Origin: Isoetes taiwanensis | Lineage: Eukaryota > Streptophyta > Lycopodiopsida > Isoetales > Isoetaceae | DNA length: 64,000 nucleotides | Reading direction: 5' to 3' | Assembly (NCBI GenBank): GCA_021234155.1 | Contig: JAJEKV010000589.1 | Span: 62,001 to 126,000 of the forward strand | Shown: positions 31,991 to 44,624 of the stretch, piece by piece | Numbering within the stretch: the first letter of the stretch is position 1 | Layout: the number at the start of each line of letters is the position of its first letter | Translations under genes and position numbers: made by a program | Notes under the pieces: model-generated | What the model saw: only the letters and a program-made list of their open reading frames with translations | The model's database searches: none | What the model was told of the DNA's origin: nothing

Positions 31991-33276
31991 ACTTGACCAC
32001 CTCTAGGCCAATTGACTCTGACGTGTTGGACATGAGCCTACGTTGGTGCTTCTTGGAAGGGGTGGTCTTACGCCCACGAAACTTGCTCCCAGGGGTAAAA
32101 GTCGACATTTTGAGTCCATTGGCGGAGTCAATTCACAGTTCAGTGGGAAATTTTGCCGTCCCGTGGCGAGGGGTTCTTTGGGGGAGGACCTTTGGGCCCT
32201 TTGCCTCGAGAAAGGTTTTAAAGGTCCATCTTATGGCGTCAACACCCTACCTCTACGTGATGACATTGTACAAGATTTTGGTCGAATCGACTAGGATATA
32301 GCCTCAAAGCGTAAACCACATGTTGTGTTTGCTAGGTTATTGAAGGGTTTCACGTTATGGGGTTGAGAGTTTTGTCGGTTGCACTTGGGTCATGGTTGAA
32401 AGCAATTGAGAACATGAAGCAATAGGGCCCGATGGAATGGGGTTTGGAGTTATCCTCCTCGGTGTTGCAATTAGAAGTCAAAGCGCCTTTTCTTGTTTTG
32501 GGATCATTCGGGATGGCCAATAGATCAAACTTCTGTTAGTTCGATTGCCATGGCTCGCATGTGTGTTTAGAAAAGCACCCTAGCTATCTAAGAAAGCGAT
32601 TACGTTTTGGCCTCAGCGTAAACCACGTGTGTTGCTGGGTTATTGTAGGGTTTGCGTTTGGGAGGCCAAATGTGATTTTTCTCGGATAGCCCTAGGTGCA
32701 CCTTGCTAAACACACATGTAATTTTATAAACGAGCTAATAGTGAAGTTTGAATCTAATGGCCATCAAATGATCCCAAACAATTTACCAACCCAAAGGTGC
32801 TCTTGACTTCTAATTGCCCACTTCCGGGAAATCCAAATCCCATTCCTCGGTTCCTATTAGCTCATTTTTCAACTGCTGGCTTCTTCACCATGTCCCCAAG
32901 TGCAACCCTAAAACTTCGACCTCCATAACGCAAACCTTTCAATAACCTAGCAACACCGGGCGGGGTTATTTGAGGTAAGATCCTGGTCAGATTAGGTGAA
33001 TCTTGTGTCATCGTCCAGAGGGAGAATGTTTGAAAACGAGCAAAACCTAAGATGGGACGAAATCTAGGTCTTTGGCATGTTTGAGCCACACGGCTGTTTG
33101 CTCTCTCCCACTCCAAAGCTATGTTGGAACCTAGATGCCAATGGACTCAAATGTCGACTTTTACCCCGGGGAAGGGCCTAGGTGGCATGCTTGAAGACCA
33201 CCCCTTCTCCAAAGCAAAAGGCTCATGTCCACCTTGCAGTCAATCAGAAATTGGCCTAGGAGGTGGTTGTTGAGCC
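31991..33276. repeat. 1.29-kb imperfect palindrome (long hairpin)
   Basis: The arms 31991-32614 and 32662-33276 are inverted copies. Matching stretches, each with its reverse complement on the other side: GACATGAGCC (32.03/33.23 kb), GGGTAAAAGTCGACATTTT (32.09/33.16), TGCTAGGTTATTGAA (32.33/32.94), GCAATTAGAAGTCAA (32.47/32.81), TTGGGATCATT (32.50/32.78) and TAAACACACATG (32.56/32.71). The apex stem is TTTTGGCCTC at 32605-32614 with GAGGCCAAA at 32662-32670, leaving a 47-bp loop. A further direct copy of the GCGTAAACCAC...GGGTTATTG segment (32.30 kb) lies in the loop region (32.62 kb). No ORF is conserved across the arms. Confidence 0.85.
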
Positions 33277-33285
33277 TAGGCACCT

Positions 33286-35852
33286 TGGCACCTTGGCATG
33301 TTTGAGCCTGGGTGGCATGTTTGAGCCCCACCTAGGAATGTTGGAGCCTAGGTGGCATGTTTGGAAACCACGTGGCATATTTGAGCCACCTTGGCAAGTT
33401 GGAGCATAGGTGGCATGTTGGAGCCCGTGGCATGTTGGGCCCTAGGTGGTGTGTTTGAGCCATTTTGTCATGTTGGAGCCCTAGGTGGCATGTTTGAGCC
33501 TGGGTGGCGCGTTGGACCACCTTGGCATGTGGGAACCCCTTGGCATGTTTGAGCCTAGGTGGCATGTTTGAGCCACCTTGGCATGTTGGAACCTATGTGG
33601 CATGTTGGAGCCCATGTGGCATGTTTGAGCCACCTTGGCATGTTTGAGCACGTTGGAACCTAGGTGGCATGTTTGAGCCACCTTGGCATGTTGGAGCCTA
33701 GGTGGCATGTTGGAACCACATGGCATGTTTGAGCCACCTTGGCATGTTAGAATCTAGGTGGCATGTTGGAGCCTGCGTGGCATGCTTGAGCCACCTTGGC
33801 ATGTTGGAGCATAGGTGGCATATTGGGCAGCGTGGCATGTTTGAGCATGTTGGACATGTTGGAGACCTAGGTGGAGCCCACATGGCATGTTGGGCCCCGT
33901 GGCATGTTTGAGCCACCTTGGCATGTTGGAACCTAGGTGGCATGTTGAAGCCCATGTGGCATGTTTGAGCCACCTTGTCATGTTGGGCCTGGGTGGCATG
34001 TTTGAGCCACCTTGGCATGTTGGAACCCCTAGGTGGCATGTTGGAGCCTGCGTGGCATGTTTGAGCCACCTTGGCATGTTTGAGCCCTTGGGGTGGCATG
34101 TTAGAGTGGGTGGCATGTTGGAGCATAGGTGGCATGTTTTGAGCCAACTTGGCATATTTAAGCCTAGGTGGCATGTTGTGAGCCACCTTGGCATGTTGAC
34201 CCTAGGTGGCATGGTGGAGCCCATGTGGCTGTTTGAGCCACCTTGGCATGTTGGAGCCTAGGTGGCATGTTTGAGCCCACTTTTGGCATGTTTGAGCCAC
34301 TGGCATGTTTGAGCCTAGGTGGCATGTTGGAACCCTAGATGGCATGTTTGAGCCACCTTGGCATGTTTAGAGCATAGGTGGCATGTTGAAGCCTGCCTTG
34401 GCATGTTTGAGCACGTTGGACCAGCCTAGGTGGCATGTTTGAGCCATTTTGTGGCATGTTTGGAGCCTAGAGGTGGCATGTTGGAGCCACCTTGGCATGT
34501 TTGAGCCACCTTGGCATGTTTGGCATGTCATGTTTTCCTGATGGCATGTTGGAGCCACAAGTGGCATGTTTGAGCCTAGGTGGCATGTTTGAGCCACCTT
34601 GGCATGTTGGAGCTAGGTGGCATGTTGAAGCCCATGTGGCATGTTTGAGCCACCTTGTTATGTTGAACCTAGGTGGCATGTTTGAAGCCCATGTGGCATG
34701 TTTGAGCCACCCCTAGGTGGCATGTTTGAAGCCTAGGTAATGTTGGGCCGTGGCATGTTTGAGCCTAGGTGGCATGTTGGGGAGCCCGGTGGCATGTTAG
34801 ACCTAGGTGGCATGTTTGAGCCAACTTGGCATGTTTAAGCCCTAGGTGGCATGTTGTGAGCCACCTTGGCATGTTTGGAGCCCTAGGTGGCATGTTTGTT
34901 TGAGCCACCTTGGCATGTTGGACCTAGGTGGCATGTTGGAGCCTAGGTGGCATGTTTGAGCCCACCTTGGCATGTTTGAGCCTAGGTGGCATGTTGGAGC
35001 CTAGGTGGCATGTTTGAGGCCACCCAGCGCGTTTGAGCCCTAGGTGGCATGTTGGAGCCACCTTGGCATGTTGGAGCTGTGAGCAGCATGGCATGTTTGA
35101 GCCTATGTGGCATGTTTGAGCCACCTAGGAATGTTGGGCGTGGGTGGCATGTTGGGCCCGTGGCATGTTTGAGCCACCTTGGCAAGTTGGACATAGGTGG
35201 CATCTTTGGAGCTTTGCATGGCATGTTTGAGCACGTTGGAGCCTAGGTGGCATGTTTGAGCCATTTTGCATGTTGGAGCCTAAGTGGCATGTTGGAGCCA
35301 CCTTGGCATGTTTGAGCCTAGGTGGCATGTTAGAGCCACCTTGGCATGTTGGAGCCCACGTTGGAGCCCCATTGGCATGTCTTGGCATGTTGGAGCCTAG
35401 GTGGCATGTTGAAGCCCATGTGGCATGTTTGAGCCACCTTGTCATGTTGGGGCCTAGGTGGCATGTTTGAGCCACCTTGGCATGTTGGAACTAGGTGGCA
35501 TGTTGGAACCATTGGCATGTTTGAGCCACTTTGGCATGTTTGAGCCTAGGTGGCATGTTAGAGCTAACGTTGGCATCTTTGGAGCCTAGGTGGCATGTTT
35601 GAGCCAACTTGGCATATTTAAGCCTAGGTGACATGTTGTGAGCCACCTTGGCATGTTGGAGCATAGGTGGCATGGTGGAGCCCGTGGCATGTTTGTACGT
35701 TGGCATGATAACTTGCATGGCATGTTAGAGCCAGCGTGGCATGTTGGAGCCACCTTGGCATGTTGGAGCCACCTTTGTGGCATGTTTGAGCCACCTTGTT
35801 ATGTTTTGAGCCACCTTGGTGGCATGTTTGAGCCACCTTGGCATGTTTGGCT
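33286..35852 (-). repeat. 38-bp minisatellite, array B (inverted to array A)
   Basis: About 65 units of the reverse complement of the array A unit: CATGTTTGAGCCACCTTGG and CATGTTGGAGCCTAGGTGG halves alternate, with irregular loss and gain of halves. Each unit is also partly self-complementary (CCACCTTGG against CCTAGGTGG). There are no genes; the many open frames are repeat artefacts. Confidence 0.95.
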
Positions 35853-35907
35853 GATTGGGACTGAGATCATGTGCATATGCTCAAAAATGGATTTGAGGCA
35901 TAAAAAG

Positions 35908-35912
<5 letters not shown>

Positions 35913-35999
<87 letters not shown>
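35913..35999. repeat. Compound microsatellite (CT)35 then (CA)n
   Basis: A perfect CT dinucleotide run from 35913 to 35982 followed directly by a CA run to about 35999. It lies ~60 bp beyond the end of minisatellite array B. Confidence 0.98.
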
Positions 36000-36339
36000 C
36001 ACACACGCACAGCCACACACACCACACGAGGAGGATCGATAGACTTGTTGGTTCCCATGGATGTTAAAAGTTAAATTCAGTTCAATTCAATTTTGGGATC
36101 TTCATAATGCCTTTGCATTCTAGTTTTTCTATAAGCATGAGGGGTAAAGGGACAATAGATGAGATATTGCATTTTTGCGGAGGTCCACGCACCCCCCCTC
36201 AAGGAATACAAATCAAATTCTTGATGGTTTTTGTTATGCAAAAATAGGTGTTAAGTAATTGAAGTAGTTGAAGTAACTTGTCTTACATGGAATAGTAGTA
36301 TAAGGACATGTGATCGTGCGTGCATCACATGTAGCAAAT

Positions 36340-36815
36340 CAAATTCTCTATCCTACCCACTATAAAGACCAGGTGATATGGAAGGATAATTCTTTCCTAC
36401 TTCTATAAAAGACATGTGACAATAGAAGTATTACACGTGTAAGTAATTCATGTATTCTTTCCTACAATGCCTTAGCAAATAAAGTAGTTTCTACGTCCTA
36501 CTACTATAAAGACATGTGACATGGAAGCATATGACATGTAGAGAATCAAGTATTCTTTCCACTTCTATAAAGACATGTGACAATAGAAGTATTACACATA
36601 TCATAATTCATGTATTCTTTCCTACAATGCCTTAGCAAATAAAGTACTCGTCCTACTACTATAAAGACATGTGAATGGAAGTATAGGACATGTAGAGAAT
36701 CAAATATTCTTTCCTACATCTATAAAGACATGTGACAATAGAATTATTAGGCGTGTAGAAATTCAAGTATTCTTTCCCTAGATTGGATTGTATTATAAAA
36801 TGACATGTCACAATA
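36340..36815. repeat. Tandem repeat, ~155-bp unit of two related halves
   Basis: The word TATAAAGACATGTGAC (or close variants) recurs about every 60-97 bp (near 36404, 36502, 36566, 36659, 36720). Between copies, ATTCATGTATTCTTTCCTACAATGCC and GTAGAGAATCAA alternate. Two and a half full units. No coding potential. Confidence 0.8.
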
Positions 36816-39800
36816 GAAGAAACTACAAAACAACAAGATGGATGTTTTTAGTCCACTGAAAAAGAAACACCATTATCGAACAAAACCATACCTCCACAAA
36901 TCCACATGTAGGATTCTTTGAAAACAGGACATGTAGACCTACCAAAAGCCCGATGTTTTCAACGTTGTGGACCAAAAACGGGGGTGAGTGTGGAAGGCGT
37001 ACCACTCCGGCACCCTCGTCCATTTCCTCTTCAGGGCGGCGGGAATTCGGTGGTTGCTATAAGAATCGGCCCTTCATCATCTAAGGTGAGATCATATGGA
37101 TGCTTTGCATGCAGTGCGTCTGCCCTTGCTTTCTTGGCGGGGATTAGAACCCGAATTAATAGGGTTTTCTTCCTCTTGAGCCTTTGCAAATGAAGATGAG
37201 CACTTTTTAGAGTACTTTTTAGGAGAAGAAGAGATCACGCTTGGGCTGCATTTAAACCTAAATTAGTACAAATCACGCTTGGGCGTGTTGGTATCCCTAT
37301 TATTGAACATGCTATCGTTAATTTGAAACTAAATTATTTTGCATCCACATTTTAAGCTACATACCTTCATGAATCCATATTTCACACTATTTAACCTCAT
37401 TGAACATTGCTATCTCCAAGCTGTCTAATACCGCTATATTCTATATATAAAAGCGAGCAAAATTATGTTCTACAAAGCGGACAATGAGGCGATGGCGATG
37501 GTAATACTTAAAAAATTCATGCAAAGCATAATAACTCAAACTCATGCAAAGCATAAAACTCAAATCAACAAAAGCATATTAAGTGCAAAAATATCTCAAA
37601 TTCATGCAAGCATAATACTCTCCACCGCGGTCGCGTGATACGTGGCAAATTAAATACCTTGAGAATAGGGTTACGTGCCATTACGTATTACGATCAAGCG
37701 TCCTCTGAAAACTTAGGAAGAGCGGTTTTTAGAATTCCTCTTCCACCGCTTCCTGCCCGTCCGCCTCGACCTCGATTCGTTTTAGAGACATCTCAGAATT
37801 AAGCCTAGTAACTTAGTCGGAAGATTAAACTGGATCTGGGCTTTCGGGCTGCTTTCGAGAAATCGCAAGAAATAAGCTTTTTCTGCGATGAAATAAGAAA
37901 TTTGAATTTCAAAGAAAACACAAAATCACGGTTTGAAATATTCCGGCACATACACAAATAATAATGGCGAAGACCGTCCGTCGACTTCTTTCATTAAGTT
38001 TTAAAAAATCTACCAAATTTATCCAAATTTATCCTAAGCGTAGTTAACCTAATCTTTTCTTCTAATTGAATTTTCCAAGACGCCCGGAGTTTCCATAGCA
38101 CCTTATTCTCAAATGATTCGAGAACTCAAATCGGCTTCTCAAGAATAGCTCTGATTGCGGTACTCATCTCATTCCAATAGCTTGAACATTAATTTCCAAT
38201 AGTAGGTGTCGAATAGGCAATTTTACGCGGTGTCCGAAGATGAATGTTTCATGTTAACTACGTCGGAGAAAAAGGAAAGTAGGATTATACAAGATCGACT
38301 CCATCGATCCATCCAAAAGCTTGTCATGGAATTTCATTTCGGGGGATAAGTATGTCCGGATTCTGATGATTAAGCTAACTGCGCTATGGATGAAGCTTTA
38401 CCTTCATGAACACCCGGTGGGGATACGGTTGGAGAAAGTGTTGGAACATTTGTTGCATGGCCAAGAAACCGCTTAAAAAGGTATGTAACATGTATTACAT
38501 TGTAGAAATATAGAAGTAGACAAAAATTTGTTGTATTCATTGGAAAAGATTACAATTGTATATAATCTAGATAAACTGGATAAACCCGGACAAAATCCCG
38601 GACTCTTTGTTTCAAGCCCGGTCTACTAAGTATTTGGGCTATCGATCTCCATTTCCATTGCGGGGGCATAGTGAATTCTTAGGTAAAACCCGGCAAAAAC
38701 ACCGGGCTCTAGCTCCACCACCCCCTTTGCTCCACCTCCACCTCCTCCTCCTCCTGCTCCACCTCCACCTGCTCCATTGGTTGAACCTCAATGCATCGTA
38801 TGGCGCTGCGGTAGTGGTTCCATTGGTTGAGCCATCTCCATTGCATCATATACACTTTTGTGGTAGTGGTTCGTGTTAGGGCATCAGGGCATAGAGGCTA
38901 ACCACTAAGAAGCCTTGACTCCTCATTTTGAATCACCGGTGGCGGATCACGAGATTCACTCGATCAATGCATGTCTTGCATTCTCGAAGTGATTAGATAA
39001 GAGGGCGACCTCGTGCGATTACAAGGGCCCCGAGCGGATCTATCATTGCCACGCTCTGCTGCCATCATCATTACTTGATCCAAGTACTCGGGGGTTGCAA
39101 GGCGGTGCTCGGCCCGAGCGGTGCTCGCCGCTGTTCAACCGATGGAGATTGGAGCGGCGGGTGGGCTGTGTGATTCTTTGGCCCAAATGTAATTCAATCC
39201 ATCTTCGTCACCAACCAGGGTGATTAATGTAACCGGCATCTATCAATAGGAAGTGGCGGAGTTATCGGTATTCCACGCTGGCGTGTTATATTTCTTTATT
39301 TATAAACTTAGAAACTAAGAACCGCCCGGCGTGTTTAAGCGTAAAAAAAATAGGGGATACAATTGTTTTGCGCTTTCGTGTAAACTGCTATATAGGAAAA
39401 CTATAAAGCTCGGCGTGCATTCGATAAGCCGTGTAAATAATTGCGGCCTTTATCTATTTACTTATCTATAAATCCAGGTTTTTTTCTCTCCCTCCATTTG
39501 AACGCCTAAGCGTGTATTCATGTTGAAAACTAAAGGTTACCCTAAAACACGTTTAAGCGTGTTTCAAATATTATCTTTCAGATTTTTCTAATGCTTTCTA
39601 CTACACATTCATAATAGAAACTTGCATGCAATAGCATGATTAATTTAGGAAGAGAAACTCAAGAATTTACTTTCGAAACAAAAAGAAGCGGATGAAGTTT
39701 ATAAAACTATGCGGTTTTCATAAACATCATGCTCCCTCTCGCCTCGAGCAAATGCAAAAGCTTGTCTTCTTGGATTAAACCCCGCCATTGAGATGCAACT

Positions 39801-40929
39801 TAAAACTAAATGAAAACTAACCTTGAATTACGAATTTTGGAAGGATTGAAGAACGGAGGACTATGCTTGTGGTTTTAATTCGGGGCTTTTCGATTCGCAG
39901 ACCTTAGTCCTGCTTTGGTTTTAACGAGTCTCCGATTTCCTTTTGCTACGGATGCTAGAACAAAAGGCTGAAGTCTTTTTAGTAAGTTAGGAATTGCGAA
40001 ACCAAACATCTAACATTGATGAATATAAATCGCTCACCAAGATTTTAGAGGGCGGATCAAACTAAAAGCGTAAGCAAACCGTCAAATCGTATGAAGGAAG
40101 GAAGAAAATGTAGGAACTTTGAGGCGTAAAATGGATTTATATAGGCACAATTAGAAAAAAGTTAAGCGTGAATAATTGATTGTTGAATTACATGCTTTGG
40201 CACGGGTCTTCCGCCCGGACATGACATGTATATGGTATATATGGAGAATATTGCATTTCATGCAATAAATTCTCACGACATTTTATTCCATTTATTGCAT
40301 TGAAAAAAATAGAATTTAGAAATTTTATATAGGCTACATCAAGGCAAAAAAAAAATGATTTTAGGTCGTATAGGAAAATTTCCTATGGTTCTTTGTGGAT
40401 GAATCGAGAGATTTCTCATGTGGTTGATTTATAGTGTTCGAGAGATTTTGTTGAGACAAAATTTGCAGATACAAAATTCTAGAGAGACAAAATTTTAGAG
40501 AAAACAGACTTGGAGCCAAAATAATTGGAGAATAGTTTGATTTTATCCAAAAAATTTATGTCTGAAAAAAACATTTCAAGAAAACTGTTTTGAAGACAAA
40601 GTTTATGAAGAAAACTGTTTGATTTCATTAAAAACAGGTTTGTATGTACAGATGCCGAAGGCTTGGAAGTTGATTGCCGAAGGCTTTTTCACACAATTCT
40701 GAGAAAAAAATTGCGGGAGGCGTGTCCAAAACCGTGAAGAATGGAAACAAAAATGGGCGCCGGGATCACGCATCACTCTTCTTCCACGCCGCTGCAACAA
40801 AGAAGAAAGAAAGGTGTTAGAAAAGAAAGAAAGGTGCAAAAACAAAAACAAAAAAAAAAGAAATCACATGCAAACCTGGTTCATCTCTTAACCACTCCAA
40901 AAATTGGTTAAGGCCGACCTTCTTTCAAT
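36816..40929. other. Intergenic with dispersed palindromes and few exon-like segments
   Basis: No gene can be assigned. CACGC...GCGTG words occur at 37.23-37.29, 39.28-39.33, 39.41-39.56 and 40.16-40.22 kb. A Pro-codon run lies at 38.72-38.78 kb (CCTCCACCT-type repeat). A ~100-bp segment near 40.11-40.22 kb resembles 41.31-41.40 kb and reads on the minus strand as CCTATATAAATCC with an ACGCCTCAAA leader, a possible duplicated promoter. Confidence 0.5.
38256..38476 (+). other. Unrecognised 73-codon open segment, possible exon
   Basis: Open without stops from just after a TAA at ~38253 to a TAA at ~38476. The translation looks protein-like: a basic start, then GDKYVRILMIKLTALWMKLY and LEKVLEHLLHGQETA with amphipathic-helix character. 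A GTATGT follows closely (38480) and could be a splice donor. No family recognised. Confidence 0.22.
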
Positions 40930-40978
40930 CCTCCTCCTCCTCCTCCTCCTCCTCCTCCTCCTCCTCCTCCTCCTCCTC
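40930..40978. repeat. (TCC)16 trinucleotide microsatellite
   Basis: A perfect CTC/TCC repeat of 49 bp. On the minus strand it would encode poly-Glu or poly-Arg. A minus-strand open region at 40888-41300 (with a frame giving EEEELSSSS and Arg-rich stretches) spans it and has a TATATAAAT upstream, but I cannot support a gene. Confidence 0.97.
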
Positions 40979-41857
40979 AGAGATTTCATTCTACATTTCA
41001 AGGTCAAGCCAACCCGGGCGAGGAGCCGTTTCATGCTCTTGGGAGGACATCTCCTCCTCTTCCTCCAACTCCTCCTCTTCCTCCTCTTCCTCCTCTTGAG
41101 AATCGGAGGAATCGAGGAGGAGCTCAACTCCTCCTCTTCAAAATGTCGAGCATCATCCCTGAATGGAATCGAGGAGAATTGGGCAAGGAAATCGATGGCG
41201 GGGGAAGAGGGGTTCTTCAACCAGCGTCTCTTTGGCGAGACCTCGGGTTCTTCATTCTTACCGAGGCTGAATGCTTCATGGGCGAGAAAAAAAATTTGGG
41301 ACAGAATGGTTTTGAGGCGTGAACCGGATTTATATAGGGTTAATTAGCTCTTAAGCGTGAATAATTTATTGCCTCAAATAACACGCCCGGCGTCTGAAAA
41401 TTCCATGACTATATTATCTAGGGTATATTATTATGGATAATAAATTCTCACGTCTATTAGTTATATGTCTTTTTAAGTAATCATATATCCAAATTTTTCG
41501 ATAATTAAAATTTGGATATATTTATATAAATCATTTCCTTGTTGTTGCCATGAAAATTCTTGTTTTAAAAATGATTTCGTTTTAAGCCCATTGTTATTAT
41601 TATATTAAACCTATTTCCAAGGAATTTCTTGCTTTTTAAAAATTTGATTTACCTCTACATATTCCATAAATGTAACATTACTTTTTTTATCTTATGGTGT
41701 AATAATTTTTTCTTACTCATTGACTAAAAGGGTGCAATTTGCCTAGGTCAATGGTGCCCCTCCAACTCAAGATGGTGAAAAGAGCAATATCAATGAAAAA
41801 CCAACTCCTAGCAAGAATGTTGAAGAAAAACAATTAGTCCTCTATAGTAGGGTGCAA

Positions 41858-44624
41858 TGGAGGAACAAGAAGGTGAGAATCATGCACAAGTGCAACAAGG
41901 AAATAGTAGGCCAAGGAGTTATTGTGCTAGCCGGATCCACGGTCAAAATTTGTTAATGATGAAAGGCTAGGGAAGACAATATTGGTATTGCAATTTTGAT
42001 GTTGGAAGACAACTGGAAAGGTAAAGGTTTGGGTGACAAGGAATGTTTTGGTTGTGTCAAGCAATTGGAGGTTCCTTGCATCATGGCATGGCCTATAAGT
42101 AGTGTTCAATTTGTGGAGGATTATATTTTTCGAGCCCTGAGGTTGTTGGGGACAATGATTGTCTTGATATTGATCCATTGGCGGTTGGAACTCTAAACCT
42201 AGGCAAAAGGGGAGAAATATCGAGTTGCGGACATTATCCTAGCAAAAGAGCCAAGTTGATTAGTGACACCAAAGCGTGAGACAATGGTGAAGGTTAGGGG
42301 CTCAGATTGTTGTTGGAGTGATTGTATGCAATTCTTCACAATAGAACAATTGGTGGAAGCAAGAGCCACTTTTCAAGAGTACAATTGTTGATGAGAGGAG
42401 GACCTACATGTACACAATCTTGAGCATGCACTTCAAGATGAAAGAAACCCAAACAGAAAAAGATACCCTTTGCTAGGCAAATGGATATGTGCAAAAGCAT
42501 GGCGGAGTATCCATGCAATTCCAACTTCTTCATGGCATAATTGGCAAAAAAAAAAACAGGCGAGAGGGAGCAGGGATTGCTTTACATGGAAATAATGGTT
42601 TGTTGAGACCAGCGGCTAGGACCACGGCTGCCGGGGAGATATTTGAAAAATATATTGATTTCAATCAGAGTCTATACCACACAAAAGCAGAAGGGATGAA
42701 AAGGGAAGAAGCGGTTGTTGAGAAAAGGTTGCCATCACATTGTACTCAAAAGAGTATTTTGGAAGAAGTGAATTCCCTACTTGAGAATTGGGAATTCTTC
42801 CAATATCCCAACCTAGCTTTAGTAGGTTATGGAAGAAGCATTTCAATCATGTCACCATAGCAACTTCAAACAACTTTGCAAAGTGCAATTTATGTGCTAA
42901 GTTGAAGGAGACTCTATATAAGACTGTGCAACCTAGTCAAAGGGCTAGGATAAGGGAGCATATGAAGGACCATATGGTGACCAACTATCATGTAGATCAT
43001 GTTATTGGATGTGGAGGACTTTATCCGCATTGGAACCCAATAACTATTTATGTATTATACATGACAAGATGGACCAGCAAAGACTTGTCTTCCACAATTC
43101 AAGTACATACCAAAGTCATGTGGAAGATCATACCCTTTACAGATCTCAATGATGGGGCAATCTTGCATGGGCAGAATCAAACCTACTATGGCCATTTTAG
43201 TTTGGAGTTGTGGAGTGATGGTCAGTTTTTCATATTGGGAGTATCATGAGGTGTTTGAGAAACTATGAAAATGGATACAATGGTCACCTCAGGACCTTCT
43301 GACTAGCCGCGGGCACTACATAGAGCATTGTTAGATGGAAACCCTAACAATATTGAAAAGTTCAGCAAGGCAAGGTTTAGGAAGCATGGGTCTAATGAAC
43401 ATGTTGGAGCTTCAACTTCCCGTGCTAAACCTCAAGATCTACCCAAAAGGTTTCTCTTGCAACTTGATAATTGTGCTGGCCAAAATAAGAGCAGTGGATG
43501 TTTTCTTTCCTATCCTACTTAAGTGTGGGGATATTTGAAAGAGTTAATTTAGGGTTTCTTATGCCCGGGCATACCCATGAGGATGTGGATGCATTATTTG
43601 GCAAATATAGTTGTATACCGGAAGCGACAAACGGTGACCAACTTTCCTAGGCTAATGGAAATCTTGCATGAATGCACTACTCCAAACCCTATAGCTTCTC
43701 TCATAGAAGAAGTGCGGGATTGGAAGAGCTTTGTGGATGGTTATACATTGGATCTTGAAGGTCATTCGGGCCTCTGCAGTTCACTTTTGGGTGAGAGATG
43801 GGATTCCAATCTTCCAATGGAAGATGAGACCTTCGAGAGGATGAGTGGAGAGGAGGGAGAAAATATGGTAGAGATGAGAATGGCAAGCCTATGATACCTC
43901 TAGGTCAACCAAAAGCTTTAAAACCCTACTGAAGAAGTGAAGCAATTGGGATTGACTAAGGAAGGAATCCAAGACTATATAAAGCATTGGCAAACCAATC
44001 CGGATGACACCAACCGTGCCTTGGTGGCTTCTTGGAAGAAGGTGATTAACTTTGTTGGGGAGATAGACACATCCTCGGATGAATTGAAAGAAGGGTGGTT
44101 GCCTAAAACTAGGTGGAAGACCTTAGCAGGTCTTTGAGGATTTTGATGACCTTTGTAAGTAGCATTCGCAAGCAATATGCTCCTCCTCCTTTCCGACAAA
44201 CACTATGTTGGTCCTAAGAACAATAGGCCAAAGTTTCTAGGCATGGATGCTTATGAACCTTCCAGCGACTTGGAATGCCACCAATTTGTGGTAGTAAAGC
44301 CCGCCAGATTTAGATACATATCGAGTGTGGTTGGGGTTCACTATCTCGATATTTGCAAAGAAGAAGGTAATATTAACTTCAACCATGTGCGGGTGGAATG
44401 GTGGTGTCCGATTGCATCAGTTCACCAGCGTGTCGGATAAAGAAAGGTACTTTCAGATTGTTGGACAAAGAAATGGAGGAGAAATCGAGGGTGATCGACG
44501 ATCTTTGGCTAGACTATGAAAGTGTTTTGTACTCATGGACTCCAAACACTATTCCAGCTAGAAATCACGAGAATTACAATACCTCGGGATGTCGGGGAAG
44601 AAGGCTATGATATCATTGGGGGTG
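41858..44624 (+). pseudogene. Decayed DUF7869-like gene
   Basis: A series of plus-strand fragments in changing frames forms one protein in order: a Glu/Gln-rich start; a middle part (42489-42860); FAKCNLCAKLKETL with a CxxC and a basic helix QRARIREHMKDHM (~42880); GQNQTYYGHFSLELWSDGQ (43.2 kb); RFLLQLDNCAGQNKSSG (~43460); FLMPGHTHEDVDALFGKYS (43560-43610); and a long C-terminal part ending ~44610. The LQLDNC...NK and GHTHEDVD motifs with the upstream CxxC match the multicopy DUF7869-type family that I recall from invertebrates and seed-free plants. The function is unknown, and a transposase-like RNase H fold has been suspected. At least six frame breaks. Confidence 0.6.

Noticed and set aside
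30789-35836. Many open frames of 60-160 codons with Met-Pro/Cys-His repeats
   Set aside because: They run through the 38-bp minisatellite in several frames and both strands. The unit length is not a multiple of three and no frame is favoured, so they are repeat artefacts.
30731-35852. CRISPR-like array
   Set aside because: Repeats are contiguous, with no unique spacers of constant length, and the context is a plant nuclear genome.
35638-36058. Ser-Leu and Arg-Glu runs as proteins
   Set aside because: They are translations of the (CT)35 microsatellite.
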